Assembly (NCBI GenBank): GCA_022842825.1
Contig: JALHOU010000014.1
Location: forward strand, 1 to 44,263
Direction: 5' to 3'
DNA from: Rubrivivax sp.
Lineage (GTDB): Bacteria > Pseudomonadota > Gammaproteobacteria > Burkholderiales > Burkholderiaceae_C
DNA: 44,263 bases
The notes under the pieces were generated by a model. The model did no database searches. It saw only the letters and a list, made by a program, of their open reading frames with translations, and was not told the DNA's origin. The translations under genes were made by a program, and so were the position numbers. Below, piece by piece: positions 8,299 to 17,176 of the stretch (its first letter is position 1; every line of letters begins with the position of its first letter).

Positions 8299-9279
8299 GT
8301 GACCCTACGCAGAACCGTGATCGCGGCGCTGGCCGTGCTCGGCGCCCTCGCCGGCGGCGGCAGCGCCTTCGCCCAGACCGTGCTGAAGGCCGCCGACGTG
8401 CACCCCGCCGGCTACCCCAACGTCGTGGCCATCGAGGCCCTGGGCAAGAAGCTCGAGGCCGCCACCAACGGCAAGTTCAAGCTGCAGATGTTTCCCGGCG
8501 GCGTGCTCGGCGCCGAGAAGGAGGTGGTCGAACAGACGCAGGTGGGCGCCATCCAGATCGCGCGCATCTCGCTGGGCGTGCTCGGGCCCGTGGTGCCCAC
8601 GGTGAACGTCTTCAACATGCCCTTCGTCTTCCGCGACGAGGCGCACATGCGCAAGATCATCGACGGCCCCATCGGCCAGGAGATCCTCGACGCCATCACC
8701 AACAGCCCGGCGCGGCTGGTGGCACTCGGCTTCATGGACAGCGGCTCGCGCAGCCTCTACACCAAGAAGCCCGTGCGCAAGATCGAGGACCTCAAGGGCC
8801 AGAAGATCCGCATGATGGGCAACCCGCTGTTCGTCGACACCATGAACGCCATGGGCGGCAACGGCATCTCCATGGGCCACACCGAGGTCTTCAGCGCCCT
8901 GCAGACGGGCGTCATCGACGGCGCAGAGAACAACCCGCCCACGCTCTTCACCTCCAACCAGTACACGGCGGGCATCAAGTACTACACGCAGACGCACCAC
9001 CTCATCATCCCGGAGATCTTCGTCATGTCGAAGGTCACCTGGGACAAGCTGAGCAAGGACGAGCAGGCGCTGGTGCGCAAGTTCGCGCGCGAAGCGCAGC
9101 TCGAGCAGCGCGCCCTGTGGGACAAGAGCGTGGCCGAGTACACCACGAAGCTCAAGGCCGCTGGCATCGAGTACATCCAGATCGACACCAAGCCCTTCTA
9201 TGACGCCACCGCCCCGGTGCGCGCCAAGTACGGCGCGGCCTACACCGACCTGATCAAGCGCATCAACGACACCAAGTGA
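8299..9279 (+). CDS. dctP: TRAP transporter solute receptor (DctP family), uronate/aldarate locus
   Basis: This 326-residue periplasmic receptor starts at a GTG preceded by AAGGAGA. A signal peptide spans residues 1-25 (cleavage probably at AFA/Q). Family motifs include FPGGVLGAEKEVVEQTQVG, FNMPFVFRDEAHM, the carboxylate-binding Arg171 in GQKIRMMGNP, and HTEVFSALQTGVIDGAENN. The retained Arg indicates an organic-acid ligand. Position between udh and the aldarate genes suggests D-glucuronate, D-galacturonate or an aldarate, a pairing seen in characterised uronate TRAP systems. It lies 93 bp after udh and ahead of dctQ and dctM. Confidence 0.93.
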   Translation: MTLRRTVIAALAVLGALAGGGSAFAQTVLKAADVHPAGYPNVVAIEALGKKLEAATNGKFKLQMFPGGVLGAEKEVVEQTQVGAIQIARISLGVLGPVVPTVNVFNMPFVFRDEAHMRKIIDGPIGQEILDAITNSPARLVALGFMDSGSRSLYTKKPVRKIEDLKGQKIRMMGNPLFVDTMNAMGGNGISMGHTEVFSALQTGVIDGAENNPPTLFTSNQYTAGIKYYTQTHHLIIPEIFVMSKVTWDKLSKDEQALVRKFAREAQLEQRALWDKSVAEYTTKLKAAGIEYIQIDTKPFYDATAPVRAKYGAAYTDLIKRINDTK

Positions 9280-9396
9280 GCCCCTGGCACGGCCGCGCGC
9301 GCGCCGGCAGCTGCCGCCGCGGGCCGTGGCCGTCGCCCAACGCTTTCGCGGGCGCCCCGCCGCACGCGCGAGGCGCCCCGTGGTGGAGCTCCCCGA

Positions 9397-9921
9397 ATGA
9401 ATGCCAAACAGCGCTACGCGCAGCTGATGGAGTGGACCTACATCGCCTGCATCGTGCTCTCCGGCGCCGCGATGGTGGTGATTACGCTCATGATCCCTTT
9501 CGGCGTGTTCATGCGCTACGCGATGAACCGCGCGCTGTCCTGGCCCGAGCCGGCCGCCATCGTGTTGATGGTGCTGTTCTCCTTCATCGGCGGGGCGGCG
9601 GTCTTCCGCGCCAACGTGCACATCGCCGTCGAGGCGCTGCTCAACGCCGTCGGCCCCTCGGTCAAGCGCGCCATGGGTTGGGGGGTCGATGCATGCGTGG
9701 CCATCACGGCCCTGTTCATGCTCGTCTACGGCGCGCGCCTGTGCCACACCACCTGGTTGCAGACGCTGGCCGAGTTCCCCGGCTTGCGGCAAGGCATCGT
9801 CTACCTGCCGATCCCCATTGCGGGGCTCCTGATGCTGCTGTTCCTCTTCGAACGCCTCTGGGTCGGCCCGCCGCCAGCGACCTCCGTCATGTACAGCGAC
9901 CAGCCCGCTGACCTGGAGTAG
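9397..9921 (+). CDS. dctQ: TRAP transporter small membrane subunit (DctQ family)
   Basis: This 174-residue protein has four predicted membrane helices: one starting near residue 15 (IACIVLSGAAMVVITLM), one at AAIVLMVLFSFIGGAAVF, one at CVAITALFMLVYGA and one at LPIPIAGLLMLLFLFE. The conserved NRALSWPEPAA and FRANVHIAVEAL identify the DctQ subunit, which partners the large permease in Na+-driven uptake. It lies 117 bp after dctP and ends three bases before dctM. The GC-rich dctP-dctQ gap holds no gene I can support. Confidence 0.92.
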   Translation: MNAKQRYAQLMEWTYIACIVLSGAAMVVITLMIPFGVFMRYAMNRALSWPEPAAIVLMVLFSFIGGAAVFRANVHIAVEALLNAVGPSVKRAMGWGVDACVAITALFMLVYGARLCHTTWLQTLAEFPGLRQGIVYLPIPIAGLLMLLFLFERLWVGPPPATSVMYSDQPADLE

Positions 9922-9924
9922 CTC

Positions 9925-11205
9925 GTGGACGCCCTCATCCTGCTCGGCGCCTTCGCGCTGCTCTGCGCCCTGGGCGTGCCGGTCGCCTACGCGCTCGGCC
10001 TCTCGGCCCTCATTGCCGCGTTCTGGATCGACATCCCGCTCGAGGCGGTGATCCTGAAGGTCTCCGACGGCACCGACGACTTCGCGCTGCTGGCAATTCC
10101 CTTCTTCGTGCTGGCCGGCGCCATCATGGCCGAGGGCGGCATGGCGGCCCGCCTCATCAACCTCGCGCGCATCTTCGTCGGCGCCATCCGCGGCGGCCTG
10201 GCGCTGGTGAACATCCTCGCGAGCAGCCTGTTCGGCTGCATCTCGGGTTCGTCGGTGGCCGACACGGCGTCCATCGGCTCGGTGATGATCCCGCAGATGA
10301 CGAAGGCGGGCTACCCGCGCGTCTTCTCGACCAACGTCACCATCTGCGGCTCGGTGCAGGCGCTGCTCATCCCGCCCTCGCACAACGCGGTCATCTACTC
10401 GCTGGCGGCCGGCGGCACCGTGTCGGTGGCGCACCTGTTCCTGGCCGGCATCTTCCCGGGCCTGCTGTTCGCAGCCTGCCTCATCGGCCTGGTGCTGTGG
10501 ACAGCGCACAAGAAGGACCTGCCCAAGGGCGAGCCGATCCCGCTCGCCGAGGTGCCGAAGATCGTGCGCGAGGCGCTCTGGGGCCTCGTCACGGTCGTCA
10601 TCATCATGGGCGGCATCCTGAGCGGCATCTTCACGCCCACCGAGAGCGCCGCGGTCGCATGCGTCTACGCCTTCCTCGTCACCTTCTTCGTCTACCGCGA
10701 CTACAAGTGGCGCGACCTGCCGCACCTGGTGCACCGCGTCATCAAGACAGTGGCGATGGTCATGATGCTGATCGGCTTCTCGGTGGCCTTCGGCTACATG
10801 ATGGCTCTCATGCAGATCCCCGCGAAGATGACGCAGATCTTCCTCGGCATCTCGGAGAGCAAGTACGTCTTCCTGCTGCTCGTGAACCTGCTGCTGCTCG
10901 TGCTCGGCACCTTCATGGACGTGGCGCCAATGCTGTTGATCTGCACGCCGATCTTCATGCCCGTGATCCTGAAGCTGGGCATCGACCCGGTGCACTTCGG
11001 CATGATCATGATCCTCAACCTGGGCATCGGCCTCATCACGCCGCCCGTGGGTCCGACCCTCTTCGTCGGCTGCGCGATAGGCAAGGTGTCGATGGAACAG
11101 GTGTCGCGTGAGCTATGGCCGTTCTATGGGGCGATGTGCCTGGCGCTGCTGCTCGTCACCTACATCCCGGCGATCTCGCTGTGGCTGCCTGGCCTGACGC
11201 GATGA
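9925..11205 (+). CDS. dctM: TRAP transporter large permease (DctM family)
   Basis: This 426-residue protein has about a dozen hydrophobic helices and forms the transport channel of the uronate-locus TRAP system. Typical stretches are IPFFVLAGAIMAEGGMAARL, SSLFGCISGSSVADTASIGS, IPPSHNAVIYSLAAGG, FTPTESAAVACVYAF and a C-terminal GLITPPVGPTLFVG. It begins with GTG three bases after the dctQ stop, so the two subunits are probably translationally coupled. Confidence 0.95.
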   Translation: MDALILLGAFALLCALGVPVAYALGLSALIAAFWIDIPLEAVILKVSDGTDDFALLAIPFFVLAGAIMAEGGMAARLINLARIFVGAIRGGLALVNILASSLFGCISGSSVADTASIGSVMIPQMTKAGYPRVFSTNVTICGSVQALLIPPSHNAVIYSLAAGGTVSVAHLFLAGIFPGLLFAACLIGLVLWTAHKKDLPKGEPIPLAEVPKIVREALWGLVTVVIIMGGILSGIFTPTESAAVACVYAFLVTFFVYRDYKWRDLPHLVHRVIKTVAMVMMLIGFSVAFGYMMALMQIPAKMTQIFLGISESKYVFLLLVNLLLLVLGTFMDVAPMLLICTPIFMPVILKLGIDPVHFGMIMILNLGIGLITPPVGPTLFVGCAIGKVSMEQVSRELWPFYGAMCLALLLVTYIPAISLWLPGLTR

Positions 11206-11245
11206 CGCGGCGGCTGCCCGCGCTGCCCGCGACCGGGTAGCGCCG

Positions 11246-12280
11246 ATGCCGGCCATCTTCCTGAGCTTCGCACCCGAGGCGCGCGCCAATTACTACGGCG
11301 AGAAGGCGCTCGCCGGCCTGCGCGCGCTGGGCGAGGTGCGCCTGCACGAAGGCAGCGAGGCGCTCGACGGCGCCGCGCTCGTGGCAGCCGCGCGCGGCTG
11401 CCAGGTCATCGTCAGCGACCGGCGCACGGCCGGCCCGGCCGAGGTGTTCTCGGCCAGCCCGGCGCTGGCGGTGTTCCTGCGATGCGCCGTCGACATCCGC
11501 AACATCGACGTCGCCGCCGCCAGCGCGCATGGCGTGCTCGTCACGCAGGCCAGCGCCGGCTTCATGAACGCCGTCGCCGAGTGGGTGATCGGCGCGCTGA
11601 TCGATCTCGCCCGCGGCATCAGCGCCAGCGTGCATGCGTATCGCGCGCGCACGCCGCCGGCCATCGTCATGGGGCGCGAGCTGCGCGGCAGCACGCTGGG
11701 TGTCATCGGTCACGGGCAGATCGGCCAGCGCCTGAGCGAGCTCGCGCTCGCCCTGGGCCTGCGCGTGCTCGTCAACGACCCCAAGGCCAGTGTCACCACG
11801 ACCGCCATCGCCGCCACGGTCCCCGACCCGCCCATCCGGCAGGTCTCGCTCGACGAGCTGCTTGCCGCCGCCGACCACGTGGTGTGCCTGGCGCCCGCCT
11901 TGCCAAGCACCGAGAACCTCATGGACGCACGGCGCTTCGCCCAGATGAAGCGCGGCGCGGTGTTCGTCAATGCCTCGCGCGGCAACCTCGTCGACGAGGA
12001 TGCGCTGCTGCACGCCCTCGACACGGGCCACCTGTCTGGCTGCGCGCTCGATGTCGGCCGCGCCCCCGACCAGATGCCCTCGCCCGCGCTGGCGCGCCAC
12101 CCGCGCGTCGTCGCCACGCCGCACATTGGTGGCCTCACGCCGCCGGCCGTCGAGCATCAGGCGCTCGAGACCGTGGCGCAACTCGCCGAGCTGCTGCGCG
12201 GCGGCATGCCGCAGGGTGCGGTCAATGCCGCCCACGCCACACGCCGGGCGTCGCTGCGCGCCGGGCGAACGGTAAGCTGA
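11246..12280 (+). CDS. D-2-hydroxyacid dehydrogenase, NAD(P)-dependent
   Basis: This 344-residue protein is of the D-isomer 2-hydroxyacid dehydrogenase family, which interconverts 2-keto and D-2-hydroxy acids. The nucleotide-binding GVIGHGQIGQ lies near residue 155, the catalytic Arg is in VNASRGNLVDEDAL, and the catalytic His is in VATPHIGGLTPP. The loop that normally reads DVFxxEP, with the acid partner of that His, here reads ALDVGRAPDQMP, so the usual Glu is absent. Because the aldolase product tartronate semialdehyde must be reduced to glycerate and no garR-like gene is seen, this enzyme may supply a hydroxypyruvate or semialdehyde reductase activity, or act on a side product. That role is inferred. 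Confidence 0.87.
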   Translation: MPAIFLSFAPEARANYYGEKALAGLRALGEVRLHEGSEALDGAALVAAARGCQVIVSDRRTAGPAEVFSASPALAVFLRCAVDIRNIDVAAASAHGVLVTQASAGFMNAVAEWVIGALIDLARGISASVHAYRARTPPAIVMGRELRGSTLGVIGHGQIGQRLSELALALGLRVLVNDPKASVTTTAIAATVPDPPIRQVSLDELLAAADHVVCLAPALPSTENLMDARRFAQMKRGAVFVNASRGNLVDEDALLHALDTGHLSGCALDVGRAPDQMPSPALARHPRVVATPHIGGLTPPAVEHQALETVAQLAELLRGGMPQGAVNAAHATRRASLRAGRTVS

Positions 12281-12323
12281 CCGTCCTTCGCGACCCTCCT
12301 TTCGTTCCTGACCCGAGGCCCAG

Positions 12324-13289
12324 ATGAACGCCCCCTTCAGCCCCAACGCCCGCCTGCCCGACCCCTGCATCGAGGTGCTCGACGAGCGCTTTCTCGCACT
12401 GCGCCTGCTCTCGGGCACCGTGGAGCGCCTGGCCACCGGTTTCTACTGGGCCGAGGGGCCGGTGTGGTTCGGCGACGCGCGCCACCTGCTCTTCAGCGAC
12501 ATCCCCAACAACCGCATCCTGCGCTGGGACGACGCGAGCGGCCACTTGAGCGAGTTCCGCAAGCCCTCGAACCACGCCAACGGCCTGGCGCGCGACACCG
12601 GCGGCCGCCTGCTCGCCTGCGAACACGGCACGCGCCGCGTCACGCGCACCGAATACGACGGCCGCATCACCGTGCTCGCCGAGCGCTACCAGGGCAAGCG
12701 GCTCAATTCGCCCAACGACATCGTCTGCGAGCAGCGCAACGGCGCGGTGTGGTTCACCGACCCGCCCTTCGGCATCCTCGGCTGGTGGGAGGGCGAGCCG
12801 GCCACGCCCGAGCTGCCGCACGGCGTGTACCGCATCGACCCGATGAACGGCGCGCTCACCTGTGCGCTCAACGACCTTGCCGGCTCCAACGGGCTCGCCT
12901 TCAACCCCGACGAGACGGTGATGTATGTCGTCGAGAGCCGCGCCAAGCCGCACCGCGTGATCTGGGCCTACGACGTGGCCGGCGACAAGCTCGTGAACAA
13001 GCGCCTGTTCGTCAGCGCTGAAGGCCCGGGCGCCTACGACGGCATCGCGGTGGACGTGCTCGGCAACGTCTGGTGCGGCTTCGGCAGCGACGGCTCGCTG
13101 GCCGCCCGCCCCGAAGAGCTCGACGGCGTACGCATCTACGACGCGCAGGGCAAGGCGCTCGCACACATCCACCTGCCCGAGCGTTGCGCCAACCTGTGCT
13201 TCGGCGGGCCCAAGCGCAACCGGCTCTTCATGGCCGCCAGCCACTCGCTCTATGCGCTGTACGTGAATACGCGCGGCGCCGTGGCCTGA
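12324..13289 (+). CDS. SMP-30/gluconolactonase-family lactonase
   Basis: This 321-residue six-bladed beta-propeller lactonase probably opens the glucaro- or galactarolactone made by Udh, giving the linear aldarate. Family metal-site features are visible: [10 protein letters not shown] (Glu ligand), [12 protein letters not shown] (Asn ligand), [12 protein letters not shown], and [14 protein letters not shown] (Asp ligand). The ATG at 12324 starts [13 protein letters not shown]. It lies 43 bp after the dehydrogenase and 25 bp before garD in the same operon. The family also contains gluconolactonases and other esterases; context favours an aldarolactonase. Confidence 0.88.
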   Translation: MNAPFSPNARLPDPCIEVLDERFLALRLLSGTVERLATGFYWAEGPVWFGDARHLLFSDIPNNRILRWDDASGHLSEFRKPSNHANGLARDTGGRLLACEHGTRRVTRTEYDGRITVLAERYQGKRLNSPNDIVCEQRNGAVWFTDPPFGILGWWEGEPATPELPHGVYRIDPMNGALTCALNDLAGSNGLAFNPDETVMYVVESRAKPHRVIWAYDVAGDKLVNKRLFVSAEGPGAYDGIAVDVLGNVWCGFGSDGSLAARPEELDGVRIYDAQGKALAHIHLPERCANLCFGGPKRNRLFMAASHSLYALYVNTRGAVA

Positions 13290-13314
13290 GCGCACACCCG
13301 CGTTGGTCGCGCCC

Positions 13315-14919
13315 ATGAACACCGCCGTCTACGCGCCTTCCTGGCCACCGGTGCTCGTGCGCATGCACGAGCGCGACAACGTCGCCATCGTCGGCAACGA
13401 CGGCGGCCTGGCCGCAGGCACCGAGCTGCCGGGCCCCGTCGGCCGCGGCCTCGTGCTGCGCGACAAGGTGCCGCAGGCGCACAAGGTCTCGCTCGCCGAC
13501 CTGAAGGCCGGCGATGCGGTGCTTCGCTACGGCATTCCCATCGGCTACGCGCTCGCCGACATCGCCGCCGGCCGCTGGGTGCACGAGCGGCTGCTGCGCA
13601 TGCCCGAAGCGCGCGGCCTCGAAGGCCTGCCGATGGCGATCGCGGCCAAGCACACTCCCGCGCCGCTCGAAGGCCGCACGTTCCAGGGCTACCGCAACGC
13701 CGATGGCAGCGTCGGCACGCGCAACCTGCTCGCCATCTCCACCACCGTGCAGTGCGTGGCCGGCGTGCTCGACGCCGCGCTCGAACGCATCCGCCGCGAG
13801 ATGCTGCCGAAGTACCCGCACGTCGACGGCGTCGTCGGCCTCGAGCACAGCTACGGCTGCGGCGTGGCCATCGAGGCGCCCGGGGCGGAGATCCCGATCC
13901 GCACGCTGCGCCACCTGGCGCGCAACCCCAACTTCGGTGGCGAGGTGATGCTGCTGTCGCTCGGCTGCGAGAAGCTGCAGCCGGATCGGCTGCTTCCTCC
14001 AGGCAGCATCGAGTTGCGCGGCAGCACCGTCGCCGACCGCGGCACGCCGGGCAACTCGTTCGGCCACGTCCGCCTGCAGGACGACACGCACGTCGGCTTC
14101 GGCGCGATGATGACCGCCATCCTCGCGCAAGCCGAATCGCACCTCGAACGCCTGAACCGCCGCCGGCGCGAGACCGTGCCCGCCAGCGAGCTCGTCGTCG
14201 GCATGCAATGCGGCGGCAGCGACGCCTTCAGCGGCGTCACCGCCAACCCGGCCGTGGGCTTCTGCACCGACCTGCTGGTGCGCGCCGGCGCCACCGTGAT
14301 GTTCAGCGAAACCACCGAGGTGCGCGACGCGGTGGAGCAGCTCACCGCACGCGCCGCCACGCCCCAGGTGGCGGCGCGCATCGTCGAGGAGATGGCCTGG
14401 TACGACGCGTACCTCGCGCGCGGCGCGGTGGACCGAAGCGCCAACACGACGCCGGGCAACAAGGCCGGGGGTCTGTCGAACATCGTCGAGAAGGCGATGG
14501 GCTCCATCGTCAAGAGCGGCAGCGTGCCGATCGACGGCGTCCTGTCGCCGGGCGAGCACCTGAACGGCCGCCGCGGCCTCTTCTACGCCGCCACGCCGGC
14601 GAGCGACTTCATCTGCGGCACCCTGCAACTTGCCTCGGGCATGAACCTGCATGTCTTCACCACCGGCCGCGGCACGCCCTATGGGCTGGCCGAATGCCCG
14701 GTGGTGAAGGTGGCCACGCAGAGCCGGCTCGCGCGACGTTGGCACGACCTGATGGACCTCGACGCCGGGGCCATCGCCAACGGCACGAGCACGATCGAGG
14801 CGATGGGCTGGGCGCTGTTCGACAAGCTGCTCGCGGTGGCTTCGGGCGAGCGCACCTGGGCCGAGAAGCATGGGTTGGCGAACCAGCTCGTCTTGTTCAA
14901 TCCGGCGCCGGTGACTTGA
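13315..14919 (+). CDS. garD: Galactarate dehydratase
   Basis: This enzyme (534 residues from the ATG at 13315; a GTG at 13303 is also possible) dehydrates galactarate to 5-keto-4-deoxyglucarate. The N-terminal SAF domain carries [16 protein letters not shown] and [13 protein letters not shown]. The UxaA/GarD core follows with [74 protein letters not shown] and the C-terminal [25 protein letters not shown] and [12 protein letters not shown]. The order and wording follow E. coli GarD nearly throughout, rather than altronate dehydratase UxaA. Cys residues in GCGV, GCEK and QCGG are candidate metal ligands. It is the last gene of the plus-strand operon, giving the locus a second entry point alongside GudD. 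Confidence 0.95.
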   Translation: MNTAVYAPSWPPVLVRMHERDNVAIVGNDGGLAAGTELPGPVGRGLVLRDKVPQAHKVSLADLKAGDAVLRYGIPIGYALADIAAGRWVHERLLRMPEARGLEGLPMAIAAKHTPAPLEGRTFQGYRNADGSVGTRNLLAISTTVQCVAGVLDAALERIRREMLPKYPHVDGVVGLEHSYGCGVAIEAPGAEIPIRTLRHLARNPNFGGEVMLLSLGCEKLQPDRLLPPGSIELRGSTVADRGTPGNSFGHVRLQDDTHVGFGAMMTAILAQAESHLERLNRRRRETVPASELVVGMQCGGSDAFSGVTANPAVGFCTDLLVRAGATVMFSETTEVRDAVEQLTARAATPQVAARIVEEMAWYDAYLARGAVDRSANTTPGNKAGGLSNIVEKAMGSIVKSGSVPIDGVLSPGEHLNGRRGLFYAATPASDFICGTLQLASGMNLHVFTTGRGTPYGLAECPVVKVATQSRLARRWHDLMDLDAGAIANGTSTIEAMGWALFDKLLAVASGERTWAEKHGLANQLVLFNPAPVT

Positions 14920-14935
14920 GGCTTGGGCTCTCGGC

Positions 14936-15032
14936 TGACGTCGCGCGTCATCGCTGGCGCCAAGGGTGGGGCGCCAGAGGGCTGCGCCCTTGCCCAGCCT
15001 CGACCCGATGCCGTTCCCCAGGGCTTCGCCCT
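14936..15032 (+). terminator. Hairpin cluster after garD, possible terminator
   Basis: The 130 bp between garD and the MFS gene hold several inverted repeats: TGACG/CGTCA at 14936-14950, CTGGCGC/GCGCCAG at 14954-14977, AGGGC/GCCCT at 14978-14990 and AGGGC/GCCCT again at 15020-15032. There is no clear T run, so intrinsic termination is uncertain; the stems may instead protect the transcript 3' end. Confidence 0.4.
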
Positions 15033-15049
15033 CAGGTAGCCTCGGCGCC

Positions 15050-16750
15050 ATGCGACTGCCCAACCTGCTGGCCACGGCGCGCGGCCGCCTGCTCGCGTTC
15101 TTCCTCCTGTACACCACCGAGGGCGTGCCGCTCGGGTTCGCGGCCACGGCGGTCGCGACGCAACTGCGCCGGCTCGGCGTGGGGCCGGCGGAGATCGGCG
15201 CCTTCGTGGCCGCGTTCTACCTGCCGTGGGCTTTCAAGTGGGCCTTCGGCCCGCTGGTGGACGTGGTGCGCTCGCGCCGCCTCGGCCACCGCCGCGCCTG
15301 GATCATCGGCACGCAGCTGGCGATGGCGGCCACGCTGCTGGCGCTGATCTGGGTGCCGCTGCCGCAGGGGCTGGCCTGGTTCACGGCCATCCTGCTCGTG
15401 CACAACACCGTGGCCGCGGTGCAGGACGTGGCCATCGACGCGCTGGCGGTCAGCACACTGGCCGAGAAGGAACGCGGCCTCGCCAACGGCCTGATGTTCG
15501 CCGGCGCGTCGGTGGGGCAGGCGGTCGGTGGCGCCGGGGTGCTCGCGCTGATGGAGATCACCGGCTTGCAGGGCGGCACGATCGCCGTCGCGGCCACGAT
15601 CCTGGCGGTGACCGTGTTCGTGGTGCTGCCGATGAAGGAGGCGCTGGCCGCCGGCGAGCCGCCCGCTGCCGCCGGCCTGCGCGCGGCACTGGCACAGATG
15701 CAGGGCTTCGCGCAGGAGGCGTTCCGCTCGTTCCTCGGCACGCGCAGCGCCTTCGTGGCCCTGTGGTCGGCGCTCCTGCCGGCCAGCGCGATGTCGTTGA
15801 GCCTGGCGTTGCAGACCAACCTCGCCGTCGAGCTCGGCATGGCCGACGACGAGGTGGCGCTGCTGGCGCTGCTGAGCACGGTCACCAGCGGCGCCTGCAT
15901 GGTGGTCGGCGGATGGCTCTCCGACCACCTCGGCCGCCGCCGCACGCTCGCCGTCTACGTGACGCTCGTGAGCGTGCCCGTGCTGTGGCTGGCCTGGATG
16001 CTGCAGGCCGCCGGGTACGTGATGCCACGTGCGCCCGGGGGGCCGCCGCTGCCGGAGCTGATCCGCCACCTGTGGGTGGCCACGCTCGCCTTCAACGTGG
16101 CGCTGGGGCTTTCGTACGGCACGCGCATCGCGGTCTACATGGACGTCACCAACCCGGCGGTGGCCGGCACGCAGTTCACCGCCTACATGGCGATGTCGAA
16201 CCTGGCCATCGCCTTCGCCGCCACCTGGCAGGGCGTGGCCGCCGAGGCGCTGGGCTACCCGGTCACGCTGCTGCTGGACGCGCTGCTCGGGCTCGTGGGC
16301 ATCGCACTGCTGCCGTGGCTGGGGCGGCCGCTGTCGGCTTCGCTGTGCGATGCCGGCGCCGTGGGTCGCGCCCGGCTGATGGGTCGCACGCTGGCCGTGG
16401 CCTGCATGGCATTCGTCGCCTGGTGGCTGCTGCACGACCCGCGCGGGCCGGCCGCCGGCGTCGCCGGCACCGTGTTCACGCTCGCCTTCATCGCGGCGGC
16501 GCTGTACCTCTATGCGGGCGGCCTGCTGCAACCCGACGACGCCACCTTCGTGCGCAGGACTCGGTGGCTCGCGCTGGCGATGCTGCTGCTCTACGCGCGG
16601 CGCTGGCTGCCCGAATTGCCCGCAGAGGCGCAGGAGGCGGGAAAGTGGGTCGTCGCCGTGGTGCCGCTGGTGGCGGCCGCGTGGCTGTGGCGCATGGCGG
16701 CGCGGCCCTGGCCGGGGTTGAACGAAGCGCACAGCGGCGCCACGACGTAG
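15050..16750 (+). CDS. AmpG-like MFS permease
   Basis: This 566-residue multi-helix transporter of the major facilitator superfamily begins at the ATG at 15050 (MRLPNLLATARG); the extension to 14966 is repeat-derived and rejected. LLYTTEGVPLGFAATAVATQ and AFYLPWAFKWAFGPLVDVV are close to the N-terminal signature of AmpG and acetyl-CoA transporter relatives; WLSDHLGRRRTLAVYV is the MFS loop motif, and QFTAYMAMSNLAIAFAATWQ also fits AmpG-type proteins. Two or more extra C-terminal helices make it longer than a standard 12-helix MFS. Muropeptide import is possible, but no cell-wall recycling genes are adjacent. It may be unrelated to the aldarate operon, from which it is separated by hairpins. 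Confidence 0.82.
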   Translation: MRLPNLLATARGRLLAFFLLYTTEGVPLGFAATAVATQLRRLGVGPAEIGAFVAAFYLPWAFKWAFGPLVDVVRSRRLGHRRAWIIGTQLAMAATLLALIWVPLPQGLAWFTAILLVHNTVAAVQDVAIDALAVSTLAEKERGLANGLMFAGASVGQAVGGAGVLALMEITGLQGGTIAVAATILAVTVFVVLPMKEALAAGEPPAAAGLRAALAQMQGFAQEAFRSFLGTRSAFVALWSALLPASAMSLSLALQTNLAVELGMADDEVALLALLSTVTSGACMVVGGWLSDHLGRRRTLAVYVTLVSVPVLWLAWMLQAAGYVMPRAPGGPPLPELIRHLWVATLAFNVALGLSYGTRIAVYMDVTNPAVAGTQFTAYMAMSNLAIAFAATWQGVAAEALGYPVTLLLDALLGLVGIALLPWLGRPLSASLCDAGAVGRARLMGRTLAVACMAFVAWWLLHDPRGPAAGVAGTVFTLAFIAAALYLYAGGLLQPDDATFVRRTRWLALAMLLLYARRWLPELPAEAQEAGKWVVAVVPLVAAAWLWRMAARPWPGLNEAHSGATT

Positions 16751-17176
16751 GGGGCCGCGAGGGTCCAGTGCAGGGCTCGTGCGCGCCGATGCGGCCATCG
16801 GGACATCGCACCGAGACATTGGCGCGCGCCAAGGCCGCCGGGTGGCCGGCTCTGCTCGTGTCCTCTTTCGGCGGCCCTGCTCGCAAGCTTCGCAGGGCCC
16901 CCGAATGCCCCCTTTACCTCGCTGAGCCGTCCACCCGGCGTCCTTGGCGAGCACCGGGGTTTGTCATCGGTGCAACGCCACCATCGGTTCCGGATCGGGC
17001 CGGCGGGGTGCCCTGCGCAGCGAAATCAAGGGGGCATTGGGGGGACCAGCGAAGCTGGTCCGCCCAAAGAGGACATTCGCGGAGCAGGGCACCCCGCCGA
17101 CCCGATCCCGCCACCGCCCTTGGAAGGTCCTGCGATTCGATCCCCAAAGAACGATCCGGGCCGGTCGTCAACGGAC
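16751..17176. repeat. Gene-free spacer holding two inverted copies of a hairpin repeat
   Basis: No gene is supported in these 426 bp. A left copy (about 16859-16930) and a right copy (about 17005-17078) lie head to head: both begin TGTCCTCTTT when read outward and share AATGCCCCCTT and CGCTG blocks. Each has its own hairpin: GGCCCTGC/GCAGGGCC at 16873-16899 on the left and GGACCAGC/GCTGGTCC at 17043-17061 on the right. An outer pair of 22-base arms (16994-17015 and 17085-17106, one mismatch) encloses the right copy. The block 17005-17037 recurs exactly at 3560-3592. Confidence 0.8.

Noticed and set aside
8305..10995. 896-residue minus-strand frame across the TRAP genes
   Set aside because: His/Asp/Arg-rich shadow of dctP, dctQ and dctM, which show clear motifs on the plus strand.
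13228..15147. 639-residue minus-strand frame opposite garD
   Set aside because: Shadow frame; garD matches the known family along its whole length.
15032..16954. 640-residue minus-strand frame opposite the MFS gene
   Set aside because: His/Gln/Arg-rich with no membrane or domain features, while the plus strand encodes a hydrophobic MFS transporter.
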